55,754 bases of DNA from an uncultured Alphaproteobacteria bacterium. Its GTDB lineage: Bacteria; Pseudomonadota; Alphaproteobacteria; HIMB59. The position numbers and the translations under genes were made by a program. Below are positions 17,206 to 26,973 of this stretch, piece after piece. The notes beneath the pieces were generated by a model. That model made no database searches, was not told where the DNA came from, and saw only the letters and a list, made by a program, of their open reading frames with translations. The stretch spans positions 1 to 55,754 of the forward strand of contig CACIPV010000007.1 in the NCBI GenBank assembly GCA_902588615.1, written 5' to 3'. Each line of letters starts with the position of its first letter. Position 1 is the stretch's first letter.

Positions 17206-18123
17206 GTGCCTGTTTCAACACAAATTACATATAGAAAGTCATCATGGTGGAAACTTAATCAACAAAGGTTAACACCATGGATCTTTTTGTTTCCAGGTTT
17301 ATTACTATTTTTAGTTTATGTAATTTGGCCAATTTTTAATTCTTTATATATTTCTTTATTACAATGGGACGGGCTATCTCCAGCAATTTACGTTGGATTA
17401 TCAAATTATATAGAATTATTGGACGACGAGTATTTTTATATTTCGTTAATGAATAATCTTAAGTGGTTAATCTTATTTATGTTAGCTGTTCCAATAGGAT
17501 TAGGCTTAGCAATATTTTTAAATCAAACTATTTTTGGTATAAGACTCATAAAATCTCTTTTCTTTTTCCCTTTTGTAATTTCCCAAGTTGTTATCGGAAT
17601 TATATTTTCATGGTTTTACAATCCAAGAGGTGTTATTGGGCCTTTTTTAGATAAATTAGGTCTCAGTAATTATGCCATATTAGCAGATGAGAATTTTGCT
17701 ACCTATGGAATTATCTTTGCAGGAATTTACCCACAAATTGCATACTGTATGATCTTGTATTTAACGGGCTTAAACAATCTTAATACAGATCAAATTGAGG
17801 CAGGTAGAATGGATGGTGCAAAAGGTTTCTCTTTATTTAAAAATATTATCTTACCTCAATTGAAGCCAGCCACTTTTCTAGCAATTGTTGTAACTGTGAT
17901 CGGATCCCTGAGAAGTTTTGACATGGTTGCTATCATGACACAAGGTGGCCCATATGGTTCAACTAATGTTTTAGCCTATTATATGTTTGAAACTGCTTTA
18001 AGCGAATATGGATATAGAATGGGTTATGGTTCAGCTATTGCAGCAGTTTTATTCACCATAATGATGTTCTATATATTATTTTTTATTTATCGGATGTATC
18101 AAAGTGAGAAAAAAGGACTTTAA
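17206..18123 (+). CDS. Alpha-galactoside ABC transporter permease 1
   Basis: A CUT1 MalF-type permease with six transmembrane segments and an EAA loop (AGRMDGAKGFSLFKNIILPQL). The frame opens at TTG 17173, but that would place translation through the hairpin at 17175-17195. I therefore prefer the GTG at 17206 (305 aa), although its ribosome site is weak. The next permease ATG follows its stop directly. Confidence 0.88.
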   Translation: MPVSTQITYRKSSWWKLNQQRLTPWIFLFPGLLLFLVYVIWPIFNSLYISLLQWDGLSPAIYVGLSNYIELLDDEYFYISLMNNLKWLILFMLAVPIGLGLAIFLNQTIFGIRLIKSLFFFPFVISQVVIGIIFSWFYNPRGVIGPFLDKLGLSNYAILADENFATYGIIFAGIYPQIAYCMILYLTGLNNLNTDQIEAGRMDGAKGFSLFKNIILPQLKPATFLAIVVTVIGSLRSFDMVAIMTQGGPYGSTNVLAYYMFETALSEYGYRMGYGSAIAAVLFTIMMFYILFFIYRMYQSEKKGL

Positions 18124-18975
18124 ATGTTTCCCATACCAATTCAAAAAAGACCTTTAATTAACAGGATTTCATACAAAATACTTGTGCCTGTATCTTTGTT
18201 CATTTGGTTGATCCCTCTAATAGGGATTATGCTTACTTCAATTAGAGGTCTAGGAGATATCACCGCAGGAAATTATTGGGGCATACCTAGTGAATTTTTA
18301 TTATTTAGTAACATTAAAGATGTATTTCAAAATACCCCAATGTTGTCTTACATAATTAATAGTTTTAAAATAACTATCCCTACTGTATTAGGTGCTGTTG
18401 CTATAAGCTGTATGACAGGTTTTGCTTTAGCATCATATAAGTTTAAAGCAAATCTTTTTATCTTTTTCACGTTTATCGCTGGAAATTTTGTTCCCTTTCA
18501 AATTTTAATGATACCAGTTCGAGACTTGACTTTCCAAATGGGTTTGTATGATACAGTTACAGGTTTAGTTTTATTCCATGTTGCCTTTCAAACTGGCTTT
18601 TGTACTTTATTTATGAGAAATTTTATTAAAGCTTTACCAAATGAGTTATTTGAGGCCGCAAGGATTGATGGTACTTCGGAGATTAATATATTCTTGAAGA
18701 TAGTAGTTCCCCTTACAAGACCGGCCATCGCTGCATTGTCTGTGTTAATATTTACATTTATTTGGAATGATTTTTTTTGGGCAACTGTTTTAATTCAAGG
18801 ACAACACGCAATGCCAATTACTGCAGGTTTGAAATCTTTAAATGGTCAATGGGTTACTGTCTATCATCTTCTATCTGCTGGATCAATAATCGCAGCAGTT
18901 CCTCCTGTGATAATGTTTTTTCTAATGCAAAAACATTTTATTGCTGGTCTTACACTAGGCGCTAGTAAGGGATAG
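18124..18975 (+). CDS. Alpha-galactoside ABC transporter permease 2
   Basis: A 283-aa MalG-type permease; EAA loop AARIDGTSEINIFLKIVVPLT and family ending FIAGLTLGASKG. No ATPase gene follows in this operon, so the complex must borrow one of the MalK-type ATPases encoded at 28926-29957 or 31333-32409. Confidence 0.9.
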   Translation: MFPIPIQKRPLINRISYKILVPVSLFIWLIPLIGIMLTSIRGLGDITAGNYWGIPSEFLLFSNIKDVFQNTPMLSYIINSFKITIPTVLGAVAISCMTGFALASYKFKANLFIFFTFIAGNFVPFQILMIPVRDLTFQMGLYDTVTGLVLFHVAFQTGFCTLFMRNFIKALPNELFEAARIDGTSEINIFLKIVVPLTRPAIAALSVLIFTFIWNDFFWATVLIQGQHAMPITAGLKSLNGQWVTVYHLLSAGSIIAAVPPVIMFFLMQKHFIAGLTLGASKG

Positions 18976-18977
18976 AA

Positions 18978-20306
18978 TTGGCTAAAATTACTTTTATAGG
19001 TGCGGGCAGTACTGTCTTCATGAAAAGTATTTTGGCAGATATTTTACTTGAGCCGGAATTAAACTCGTTTGATATTGCCTTACATGATATAGACCCAAAA
19101 AGATTAAAAACATCACAAATAGTAGCTAATAATATATGTAAGTCGCTAAAAGCTTCAGCATCTATAAAAACCACGTTAGATAGAAAAGAGGCTCTGAAAG
19201 GCGCTGATTTTGTTATAGTTATGATACAAGTAGGAGGTTATGAACCCTCAACTGTTATTGATTTTGAAATACCGGCCAAGTATGGACTTCAACAAACAAT
19301 TGCAGACACACTAGGTATTGGAGGCATTATGCGTGGGTTAAGAACAGTTCCTGTTTTAGTTGAAATTGCCAAAGATATAATAGAACAATGCCCTAAAGCA
19401 TGGATGCTTCAATATGTAAATCCTATGGCAATCAATTGTCTAGCTCTCTCAGACTTTGTTCCCGAGCTACAATATGTAGGACTTTGTCATTCTGTCCAAG
19501 GTACAGCTGCTGATTTAGCGAGAGACATAAATGAAGATTTAAGCAAAATTCAATATGAGTGCTCCGGAATAAATCATATGTCTTTTTTTACAAAGTTTGA
19601 AAAAAAATTAGATAATGGTTTAACGGAAGATCTTTACCCTAAAATTTTTAAGGCAGGAGATGAGGGGAATTTTGGCACCAATTGGGATGGTTGTTCAAAT
19701 CACGTAAGATATGAAGTATTGAAAAGACTTGGTTATTTTGTTACAGAGTCGTCGGAACATTTCGCAGAGTATACGCCTTGGTTTATAAAAAATCACCAAA
19801 AAGAATTAATTTCAAAATTTGATATTCCAGTTAATGAATACATTCGTCGCTGTAAAAAACAAATTCAAGAATGGGAAATCCAAGAAAAAGAGTTAATTAG
19901 CAAACCTCAAAAAGAATATAATAAATCTATCGAGTATGCTTCGAGAATAATTTTATCAATGGTAACTGGAAATCAAGACACTATTTATGGTAATGTTCTT
20001 AATAAAAATTTCATACCTAATTTACCTAACAATTGTTGTGTGGAAGTTCCTTGTACTGTTCATAAAAATAACCTCACCCCACAATCAGTACCACCATTAC
20101 CTATGCACTTAGCAAATCTAATTCAGACCAATATTATTGTTCAACAATTAACAGTTGAGGCTCTTAAAACTCTTAAGAAAGAGAGTATTTACCATGCTGC
20201 CATGCTAGACCCACACACCGCTGGTGAGCTTAATTTAGATCAAATTTGGAAAATGGTTGATGAGCTACTTGAGGCTCATGGTTCAATGTTACCTGTTTTC
20301 AAATGA
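18978..20306 (+). CDS. melA: Alpha-galactosidase, glycoside hydrolase family 4 (MelA type)
   Basis: A 442-aa cytosolic NAD- and Mn-dependent hydrolase that cleaves alpha-galactosides by a redox mechanism. It begins with the NAD motif ITFIGAGSTVF (TTG start); NPMAINCLAL, the metal Cys in GLCHSVQGT and the metal His in GINHMSFF are present. The DTLGIGGIMRGLRT block is typical of MelA rather than 6-phospho-glucosidase members. It lies 2 nt after the permease and overlaps galT by 4 nt, so imported alpha-galactoside is split and the galactose passed to GalK and GalT. Confidence 0.9.
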   Translation: MAKITFIGAGSTVFMKSILADILLEPELNSFDIALHDIDPKRLKTSQIVANNICKSLKASASIKTTLDRKEALKGADFVIVMIQVGGYEPSTVIDFEIPAKYGLQQTIADTLGIGGIMRGLRTVPVLVEIAKDIIEQCPKAWMLQYVNPMAINCLALSDFVPELQYVGLCHSVQGTAADLARDINEDLSKIQYECSGINHMSFFTKFEKKLDNGLTEDLYPKIFKAGDEGNFGTNWDGCSNHVRYEVLKRLGYFVTESSEHFAEYTPWFIKNHQKELISKFDIPVNEYIRRCKKQIQEWEIQEKELISKPQKEYNKSIEYASRIILSMVTGNQDTIYGNVLNKNFIPNLPNNCCVEVPCTVHKNNLTPQSVPPLPMHLANLIQTNIIVQQLTVEALKTLKKESIYHAAMLDPHTAGELNLDQIWKMVDELLEAHGSMLPVFK

Positions 20307-21361
20307 TGTCTAATCTATCGATAAAAAGAATTGACAGGGGTGATGGAAAAGAACTTATTTTATTTAGTCAAAACCCAATAAAATACAAAGTTTTTGAAGG
20401 CTTACCCCCAATCTCTGATAACAAAACTCATCTTAGGTACCACCCAACTCGCTCTGAATGGGTAGGATACTCAACATCAAGACAAAACAGAACCTTTTTT
20501 CCTAAGGCCCTTGAATGTCCGTTATGTCCAATGATAAATGATGAAGCACCGAGTGACATTCCTGTTGACCAATATGAAGTTGCCATCTTTACAAATCGTT
20601 TTAGCTCATTCAAATTAGTTAAGTCTGATATACCTCATTTAGAAGTAGAAACTAATCAGGCAGTAGGAACTTGTGATGTAATCTCTTATAGTTCAAAACA
20701 TAATGATGAGTTCTCTAAGTTACCTATCGAGAGAATTGAGCTAATTATTCAAGCACTATCTAACCGCTCTGAAGAATTATATAATAATTCAAAAATTGAA
20801 TTTATTTTACCATTTGAAAATAAAGGAAAAGATATCGGGGTAACTTTAGATCATCCTCATGGACAAATATATAGTTTTGGACACACTCCAGAATTGATTA
20901 AAAGGCAAGCTATAGTACAAAAATCAAATCCTCTCGAAAAGTATTTATCGAATATTCCTAAAGAATTAATTTTAAAAAAAAATTCTTCTGCTATATCCTT
21001 TGTGCCTCGTTGGGCTAGATACCCCTTTGAAATTTGGATAGTACCTTACCGAAGGAAATCTAATATTTTTGAACTTTCAGAAAATGAGCAAAAAGATCTT
21101 GCTGAACTTATGCTTGATGCCTCTAAAAGTTTAGACAAAGTATTTGATGATCCTATGCCGTATACTCTTGCATGGCAACTATCTCCTAAAGGTTATGAGA
21201 ATTCTCACCATTTTCATGTATGCTTTCAACCTATACGCAGATCAAAAACAAAATTAAAATATTTAGCTAGTGTTGAGCAAATTACAGGTTTTTTTTTAGT
21301 AGATCTTCCTCCAGAACGCTCAGCTCGTATCTTGAGAGGTGAAGAACTTCCTGATGAATAG
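20303..21361 (+). CDS. galT: Galactose-1-phosphate uridylyltransferase
   Basis: A 352-aa Leloir-pathway enzyme exchanging UMP between UDP-glucose and galactose-1-phosphate. The active-site block is DHPHGQI (uridylylated His); zinc-site cysteines lie in ECPLCPM; the C-terminal HIT-like half contains NSHHFHVCFQP. The start overlaps melA by ATGA, with a second ATG 3 nt later. GalE is not in this window. Confidence 0.92.
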   Translation: MMSNLSIKRIDRGDGKELILFSQNPIKYKVFEGLPPISDNKTHLRYHPTRSEWVGYSTSRQNRTFFPKALECPLCPMINDEAPSDIPVDQYEVAIFTNRFSSFKLVKSDIPHLEVETNQAVGTCDVISYSSKHNDEFSKLPIERIELIIQALSNRSEELYNNSKIEFILPFENKGKDIGVTLDHPHGQIYSFGHTPELIKRQAIVQKSNPLEKYLSNIPKELILKKNSSAISFVPRWARYPFEIWIVPYRRKSNIFELSENEQKDLAELMLDASKSLDKVFDDPMPYTLAWQLSPKGYENSHHFHVCFQPIRRSKTKLKYLASVEQITGFFLVDLPPERSARILRGEELPDE

Positions 21362-22448
21362 TCAGTCTTTATTTAAGCAGCACTTCAACTATTCCGCAGT
21401 ATCATCATCAGAGGCACATGGAAGAGTAAATTTAATTGGTGAGCACACCGATTATAATAAAGGTTTCGTACTTCCAACATTAATCAAACAGAAAATTGAA
21501 GTGAGTCTAAGTCCTCGATTAGACTCTAAAATAGTTGGGATTTCTGAAGAATTTGGTGAAAAGACCGTATTATCTGACTCAAATACTGATGGTACTTGGA
21601 TAGATTTTGTCAGAGGAGCTTTATATTATATGGCAAAGGAAGGACAACTAATTAAAGGTTTAAATATTGCGGTTGTCTCTAGTATTCCAACAGGGTCTGG
21701 ATTATCTTCTTCAGCCGCACTTGAAATAGCAATTTTGAGGGCCCTGTGCCAAATGGTTGGACATGAATTATCATCAACTAAAATAGCAAAAATAGGACAG
21801 CTGATAGAGCATCATTTTATAGGAACCTTTTGTGGAATTATGGATCAAATGTCGTCATCAAAATCTAAATTTGGACAAGTATTATTCTTGGATTGTGAAA
21901 ATTTAAATACAGAAATAGTACCCATCTTTGAAGATTATACTTTCATAATTATTCATTCTGGAAGTACACGAAAACTTTCAGAAGGATTGTATAATGAAAG
22001 AAAAAGAGAGACAGAAATAGCTACTAAATTTCTTAATATCTCGTCATTACGCCATGCAGAAATTTCTGATTTAAATATTATTAAAGATCCTAAAATTTTT
22101 AGAAGAGCTAGACATGTCATTACTGAAAACGTTCGAGTACTAAAGGCTGTACAATTTTTAAAAGATAATAATGCGCAAGCATTTGGAAATTTAATGAACG
22201 AAAGTCATATTTCCATGGACAAAGATTATGAAATATCTAGTCCTGAATTAAATCATATTGTTAAAACTGCTCAGTCAAACGGTGCTTTAGGCGCAAGACT
22301 TACGGGAGCTGGATTTGGAGGTTGCACTGTGGTTTTGTCGTCAAATACTCGAAGAGATGATATTATCAAAAAAATATTAGAACATTGTCCTAAATCATAT
22401 TTAGTTACCAATATAGGGCAAAATATTGCACCTAGTAAAAATGAATAA
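21354..22448 (+). CDS. galK: Galactokinase
   Basis: A GHMP kinase phosphorylating galactose at C1. Motif 1 GRVNLIGEHTDYNKG, motif 2 PTGSGLSSSAALE and motif 3 GARLTGAGFGGC are all present. I chose ATG 21354 (364 aa), which overlaps the galT stop by 8 nt like other junctions in this operon; a GTG at 21339 would add five residues. Confidence 0.92.
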   Translation: MNSQSLFKQHFNYSAVSSSEAHGRVNLIGEHTDYNKGFVLPTLIKQKIEVSLSPRLDSKIVGISEEFGEKTVLSDSNTDGTWIDFVRGALYYMAKEGQLIKGLNIAVVSSIPTGSGLSSSAALEIAILRALCQMVGHELSSTKIAKIGQLIEHHFIGTFCGIMDQMSSSKSKFGQVLFLDCENLNTEIVPIFEDYTFIIIHSGSTRKLSEGLYNERKRETEIATKFLNISSLRHAEISDLNIIKDPKIFRRARHVITENVRVLKAVQFLKDNNAQAFGNLMNESHISMDKDYEISSPELNHIVKTAQSNGALGARLTGAGFGGCTVVLSSNTRRDDIIKKILEHCPKSYLVTNIGQNIAPSKNE

Positions 22449-23313
22449 ATCTAAAGTTACAACAATTCTTAAATGCAAAAATTTACTTGGCGAAAGTTGT
22501 TTTTGGGACCCAAGATATAACTGCTTAGTTTGGACAGACATAGAAGCAAAGAAGGCATGGATGCTTGATGATAACAATCAAAGCTTTGTTTTTAATTTAC
22601 CAGATAGGGCAGGGTTTATTCTTCCAAGGAAAAAAGAGGGATTTATTATTGGATTTCCCAAATTTATTGCTATCTGTGATAAAAATTTTTCTTCATTTGA
22701 AAAAATATGCGAAGTTGAAATCACAAATAATCAAACTCGAATTAATGATGCAAAAGTAGATCCTTATGGAGGCATAGTATTTGGTACTTATAATGAAGAT
22801 CCGGATAAAGTAAAAAGAAAGCCTATTGCAAATCTCTATAGACTTGCGCCAAATTTATCTTTAACACAACTTTTGTCAAACGTCACAGTTTCTAATGGAA
22901 TAGCCTTTTCAGAAGATGAAAATATCATGTATTTTGCTGATACTCCAACTGGTCGAATACAAAAATTCGAGTACACTAAAAATTTCAATAAGTTTTATGA
23001 ATTAGAAACAAATATGATCTTTAAAAATGTCGGTGAACCCGATGGAGCTACTGTAGATATAGATAATAATTATTGGTCAGCAAGAGTCAGAGGGAAATGC
23101 ATTATTTGTGTTGATACAAAAGATGAAAAAATTATAGAAAAAATTAGTCTTCCAACCAATACACCCACATGTATAACTTTTGGTGGTGCTAATTTAAACA
23201 GTCTTTACATTACATCTTTGAGAGCAGACCCAACTACTGATAATGAAGGTGGAAATCTTCATAAAATTGAAACTAGTACTCAAGGCCGTGCTCAACTTTT
23301 AACTGATATTTGA
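22441..23313 (+). CDS. SMP-30/gluconolactonase family sugar lactonase
   Basis: A 290-aa six-bladed beta-propeller that hydrolyses aldonolactones. Family blocks: GESCFWDPRYNCLVWTDIE at the N-terminus (metal Glu), NDAKVDPYGGIVFGT, VSNGIAFSEDENIMYFADT (metal Asn) and GEPDGATVD (metal Asp). ATG 22441 overlaps galK by 8 nt. A lactonase in a Leloir operon suggests a parallel oxidative route for galactose, perhaps fed by the periplasmic sugar dehydrogenase. Confidence 0.85.
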   Translation: MNKSKVTTILKCKNLLGESCFWDPRYNCLVWTDIEAKKAWMLDDNNQSFVFNLPDRAGFILPRKKEGFIIGFPKFIAICDKNFSSFEKICEVEITNNQTRINDAKVDPYGGIVFGTYNEDPDKVKRKPIANLYRLAPNLSLTQLLSNVTVSNGIAFSEDENIMYFADTPTGRIQKFEYTKNFNKFYELETNMIFKNVGEPDGATVDIDNNYWSARVRGKCIICVDTKDEKIIEKISLPTNTPTCITFGGANLNSLYITSLRADPTTDNEGGNLHKIETSTQGRAQLLTDI

Positions 23314-23315
23314 TT

Positions 23316-24278
23316 TTAAAGAAATTTCTTATTAACCAAATTTTCCATGTTTAATTTCGTCATATTTTTTAAATAGTAGAATATATTTTGTGATGCCTCT
23401 AGAGACATTCTCTCTCTGCATTCCAAAGTTAAAGCAGCATTATGCGGCGTTAATAAAATATTATCTAACTTAAAAAAAGGATGATTGGACTCTGGAGGTT
23501 CAGCGACAAAAACATCCATTCCTGCTCCTAAGATTTTTTTTGAGTTAAGGGCTTGATATAAATCATTTTCATTTACTATCCCACCTCTAGATGTATTTAC
23601 TAGAATTGTTTTCTTTTTCATAAGATCTAATTCTGTTTGTGATATGAAATTTTTTGTGTCTTCATTTAATGGTAAATGTATGCTAACAAAATCGGCTAAT
23701 ACTAAACCATCATTTTTTTCTATGGGTATACAGCCACTTTTTTTTATTAAATCACTGTTTAAAAATGGATCATAAACATATACTTCCATATCAAAACCGA
23801 GACATCTCTTTGCAACTTCTTTTCCTATTCTTCCAAAACCAGCTATAAGTAATTTTTTTTTATATAATTCAAAAAAGTTTGGCAGTTCAGACCTTTGATT
23901 AAAATTCCCGCCTTTCACTAATTTATCAGATAGAGATAAATTTTTCGTTAAATACAAAAAGAACGACATTACATGCTCCGCAACACTTACGGCATTAGAT
24001 GTTGATGTAATACAAAGAGCAATTTTTTTCTTATTTAAATAATCTAAATCAACATTGTCATAACCAACACCATGTCTTGAAATAATTTTTAAATTTTTAC
24101 AATGTTCTAAAACATTTTGATCTAGCCTTGATGTTCTTAGTAGGATTGCATCAACAAACTTTAATTCTTCTTGTAGGTTTTGATTATTAAAATTTGTTAC
24201 TTCTACTATTTCTAGCTCATTTTCTTTTAAAAATTCTAACCCTTTTTGATGAACTTTTCCTAATATTGCAATTTTCAT
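23316..24278 (-). CDS. D-isomer-specific 2-hydroxyacid dehydrogenase
   Basis: A 320-aa NAD-dependent dehydrogenase of the phosphoglycerate/glyoxylate reductase family. NAD motif GFGRIGKEVAKRC near residue 168, catalytic Arg in NTSRGGIVNE, Glu in VAEPPE and His in LTPHNAAL. It is divergent from the IolD-like gene and convergent with the lactonase gene (ends 3 nt apart). The substrate may be a hydroxyacid formed from the sugar or cyclitol products of the neighbours. Confidence 0.9.
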   Translation of the reverse strand: MKIAILGKVHQKGLEFLKENELEIVEVTNFNNQNLQEELKFVDAILLRTSRLDQNVLEHCKNLKIISRHGVGYDNVDLDYLNKKKIALCITSTSNAVSVAEHVMSFFLYLTKNLSLSDKLVKGGNFNQRSELPNFFELYKKKLLIAGFGRIGKEVAKRCLGFDMEVYVYDPFLNSDLIKKSGCIPIEKNDGLVLADFVSIHLPLNEDTKNFISQTELDLMKKKTILVNTSRGGIVNENDLYQALNSKKILGAGMDVFVAEPPESNHPFFKLDNILLTPHNAALTLECRERMSLEASQNIFYYLKNMTKLNMENLVNKKFL

Positions 24279-24391
24279 TTTACTCTCTGATTAAAAGTTA
24301 TGTCAAAAAAGTGTCAATTTTAAAAGGTTTTTCATTCAAATTATTTTTCTATCATGTAATATCTTTAATACGTTTATTTTTTGGAGGAATA

Positions 24392-26236
24392 ATGAAAACC
24401 ATCAAATTGTCTTGTGCACATGCACTGTTTAAATATTTAATTGCACAAAAAACCATTATTGATGGTAAAAAACTACCATTATTTCCTGGAGCATTTGCAA
24501 TTTATGGTCATGGTAATGTGGCTTGTTTGGGTCAAGCAATGGAAGAATTTCAGACTGATCTCCCTGGTTACAGAGGACATCATGAACAAAGCATGGCATT
24601 GACTGGTATTGGCTATGCACGAGCTATGAGAAGAAAGCAAATTTTTATTGCTACCTCATCTGTTGGTCCTGGAGCTACAAATATGGTTACAGCGGCAGCA
24701 GTAGCTATGAGTAATCGTCTTCCAATCTTACTTCTTCCAGGAGATACATTTGCAAGCCGATTTCCTGATCCTGTATTACAACAAGTTGAAAATTTCAACT
24801 CTCCTATAGAAACCGCAAATGATGCCTTTAAGTCTGTGTCCAAATATTTTGATAGGATTACTAGACCAGAGCAAATTCTTGCATCTCTTCCTCAAGCAAT
24901 TCAAGTAATGCTTGACCCATCAGATTGTGGTCCTGCTACTATTGCTATGTCTCAAGATGTTCAAGGGGAGTCTTTTGATTATCCTGAAGTTTTTTTTGAA
25001 GAAAAAATCCATCAGTTAAGAAGGGTTTATCCTGATCCAAATCAAATTCAAGAAGCAGCTGATAAATTAAAAAATTCAAAACAACCTATAATAATTTCTG
25101 GGGGTGGTGTTCTATATTCTGAGGCAGAACAAACACTTTCTAATTTTGCAAAAAAACAAAATATCCCCGTAACTTCAACTGTGATGGGAATTGGATGTAT
25201 GACCAAAGATGACCCTTATTACATTAGTGCTATTGGCGCTCTAGGAGAGGGCTCCTCCAATAATTTATCTAAAGACACTGATTTAGCTCTAGCTGTGGGT
25301 ACAAAACTTGCAGATTTTACAACAGGTTCATGGGCAAATTTCGAAAATCCTAATTTTAAACTAATATCAGTTAATACAGCCCGTTATGACACCACTAAGC
25401 ATTTAGCCACTCCTGTAATTAGTGATGCAAAAGTTGGATTGCTACAAATATCGGAAGCTCTTGGTGATTGGAGGGCGCCTGATACATGGTATCAAAGAGC
25501 AATTAAAGAGAGAGATGAATGGGAGGCATATGTTGCAAAACAAAGTGGCCCTACAAATCAAGAAGAGCCATCTTACGCTCATGCAGTTGGAGCAATTTAT
25601 AGAAATTCAGATCCAAGTGATATTGTGGTAACAGCAGCCGGAGGCCTTGTAGGAGAGGTCGTTCAAGTTTGGAAGCCAAAGGAGCTTAACACCTTTGAGA
25701 CTGAATGGGGTTTTAGCTGTATGGGATATGAAATATCAGGAGCGCTGGGAATTAAAATGGCTAAACCCGATCAAGATGTCGTTGTATTTGTTGGAGATGG
25801 TTCTTATCTACTAAATAATAGCGATATATATAGTTCGGTTCTCTATGATCAAAAACTAATTATTGTCATTTGTGATAATGGCGGACATATGGTTATCAAT
25901 CGTCTTCAATTAGCTAAAGGAGGTAAGGAATACATTTGTAATCTTCGTGCTGCAAGAGCTACCAATCTTAAATTCGTAGATTTTGAAAATCATGCTAAAA
26001 GCATGGGAGCGAATGCTGAGACAGTGAGTTCGACCTCAGAGTTAGAGGCTGCTTTCAAAAGAGCTAAAGAGTCTGATAAAACATATGTCATAGCTATAAA
26101 AACTCATGGCTATGAATGGTTAGATGGGACAGCTTTTTGGGAAAGCCCAACACTTCAAGATCCAATAACTGAAGAAAACAAAAATGCATTAAGTGACTTT
26201 GAAACGGGAAAGAGTAAACAACGTAAAGGCGTTTAA
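24392..26236 (+). CDS. iolD: IolD-like ThDP-dependent trihydroxycyclohexanedione hydrolase
   Basis: A 614-aa ThDP enzyme. The ATG at 24392 sits behind GGAGGA; the frame is open further upstream but lacks coding character. Catalytic Glu in YRGHHEQSMALTGIGYA, the AEGGLVGEV-like pyrophosphate-side block (AAGGLVGEVVQVW), and the ThDP/Mg motif VGDGSYLLNNSD. Length and the ETEWGFSCMGYEI block match IolD, which opens a cyclic diketone in inositol breakdown. No other iol gene is in the window, so whether it works on inositol-derived rings is open. Confidence 0.85.
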   Translation: MKTIKLSCAHALFKYLIAQKTIIDGKKLPLFPGAFAIYGHGNVACLGQAMEEFQTDLPGYRGHHEQSMALTGIGYARAMRRKQIFIATSSVGPGATNMVTAAAVAMSNRLPILLLPGDTFASRFPDPVLQQVENFNSPIETANDAFKSVSKYFDRITRPEQILASLPQAIQVMLDPSDCGPATIAMSQDVQGESFDYPEVFFEEKIHQLRRVYPDPNQIQEAADKLKNSKQPIIISGGGVLYSEAEQTLSNFAKKQNIPVTSTVMGIGCMTKDDPYYISAIGALGEGSSNNLSKDTDLALAVGTKLADFTTGSWANFENPNFKLISVNTARYDTTKHLATPVISDAKVGLLQISEALGDWRAPDTWYQRAIKERDEWEAYVAKQSGPTNQEEPSYAHAVGAIYRNSDPSDIVVTAAGGLVGEVVQVWKPKELNTFETEWGFSCMGYEISGALGIKMAKPDQDVVVFVGDGSYLLNNSDIYSSVLYDQKLIIVICDNGGHMVINRLQLAKGGKEYICNLRAARATNLKFVDFENHAKSMGANAETVSSTSELEAAFKRAKESDKTYVIAIKTHGYEWLDGTAFWESPTLQDPITEENKNALSDFETGKSKQRKGV

Positions 26237-26238
26237 TC

Positions 26239-26970
26239 TTGATTTCTAAAAAAAAAATTGTCCTGATAACCGGGGCTGAATCTGGTATTGGAAAAAGTAC
26301 ATCTAAAATGTTTGCCAATAATGGTTACAGAGTACTAGGAACTTCACTCAAAAAAATTAACAAAAAAATTAAAGACATTGAATACTTTCAAATAGATATA
26401 ACCAATAATTCTCATTGGAAAAGTTTATCGAACACTATCAAAAAAAAGTACGGAAAAATTGATGTTTTAGTTAATAGTGCCGGTGTGAGACTAAGCGGAA
26501 ATCTAGAGACAACCTCGATGAGTGAATGGACTTATCACTTTAATAACAATGTGACTGGCACTTTTTTAGCTTGCAAATATGCACTACCATTGCTCAAAAA
26601 AAGTAAGCAATCTTCCATAGTAAATTTAGCTTCAATAAATAGCATAAGAGGAGCAAAAAATATGTTGGCTTATGCAACATCAAAAAGTGCGATAATATCT
26701 TTTACGGCATCTTTGGCTTTGGACTTGTCTAATTTCAATATTAGAGTCAATGCTGTTGCTCCTGGTGCTATTGATACTCCAATGCTAGCCTCTTTTAAAA
26801 AGGATTTAACAAAAAAGGAATTTGAAAAAAGGATGCAAGAAAATCATCCTATTGGAAGGATTGGAAAACCAGCAGAAGTAGCAAGTGTAATTTATTTTCT
26901 TGCAAGTGAAGCTTCAACTTTCATGACAGGATTGACAATCCCTGTAGATGGTGGAAGAAGCATAAGATAA
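26239..26970 (+). CDS. Short-chain dehydrogenase/reductase (SDR)
   Basis: A 243-aa classical SDR: cofactor motif TGAESGIG, NSAGV, catalytic Ser in NLASINS, YATSK catalytic Tyr/Lys pair, and the C-terminal TGLTIPVDGGRS block. It begins with TTG 2 nt after the IolD-like gene, so the two are probably co-translated and act on the same pathway, for example oxidising a cyclitol or sugar alcohol. An A10 run near its start stays in frame. Confidence 0.88.
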   Translation: MISKKKIVLITGAESGIGKSTSKMFANNGYRVLGTSLKKINKKIKDIEYFQIDITNNSHWKSLSNTIKKKYGKIDVLVNSAGVRLSGNLETTSMSEWTYHFNNNVTGTFLACKYALPLLKKSKQSSIVNLASINSIRGAKNMLAYATSKSAIISFTASLALDLSNFNIRVNAVAPGAIDTPMLASFKKDLTKKEFEKRMQENHPIGRIGKPAEVASVIYFLASEASTFMTGLTIPVDGGRSIR

Positions 26971-26973
26971 TTT

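Noticed and set aside
24194-24391. N-terminal extension of the IolD-like protein
   Set aside because: It overlaps the divergent dehydrogenase gene and has no family match; the ATG at 24392 has a GGAGGA site and the family N-terminus.
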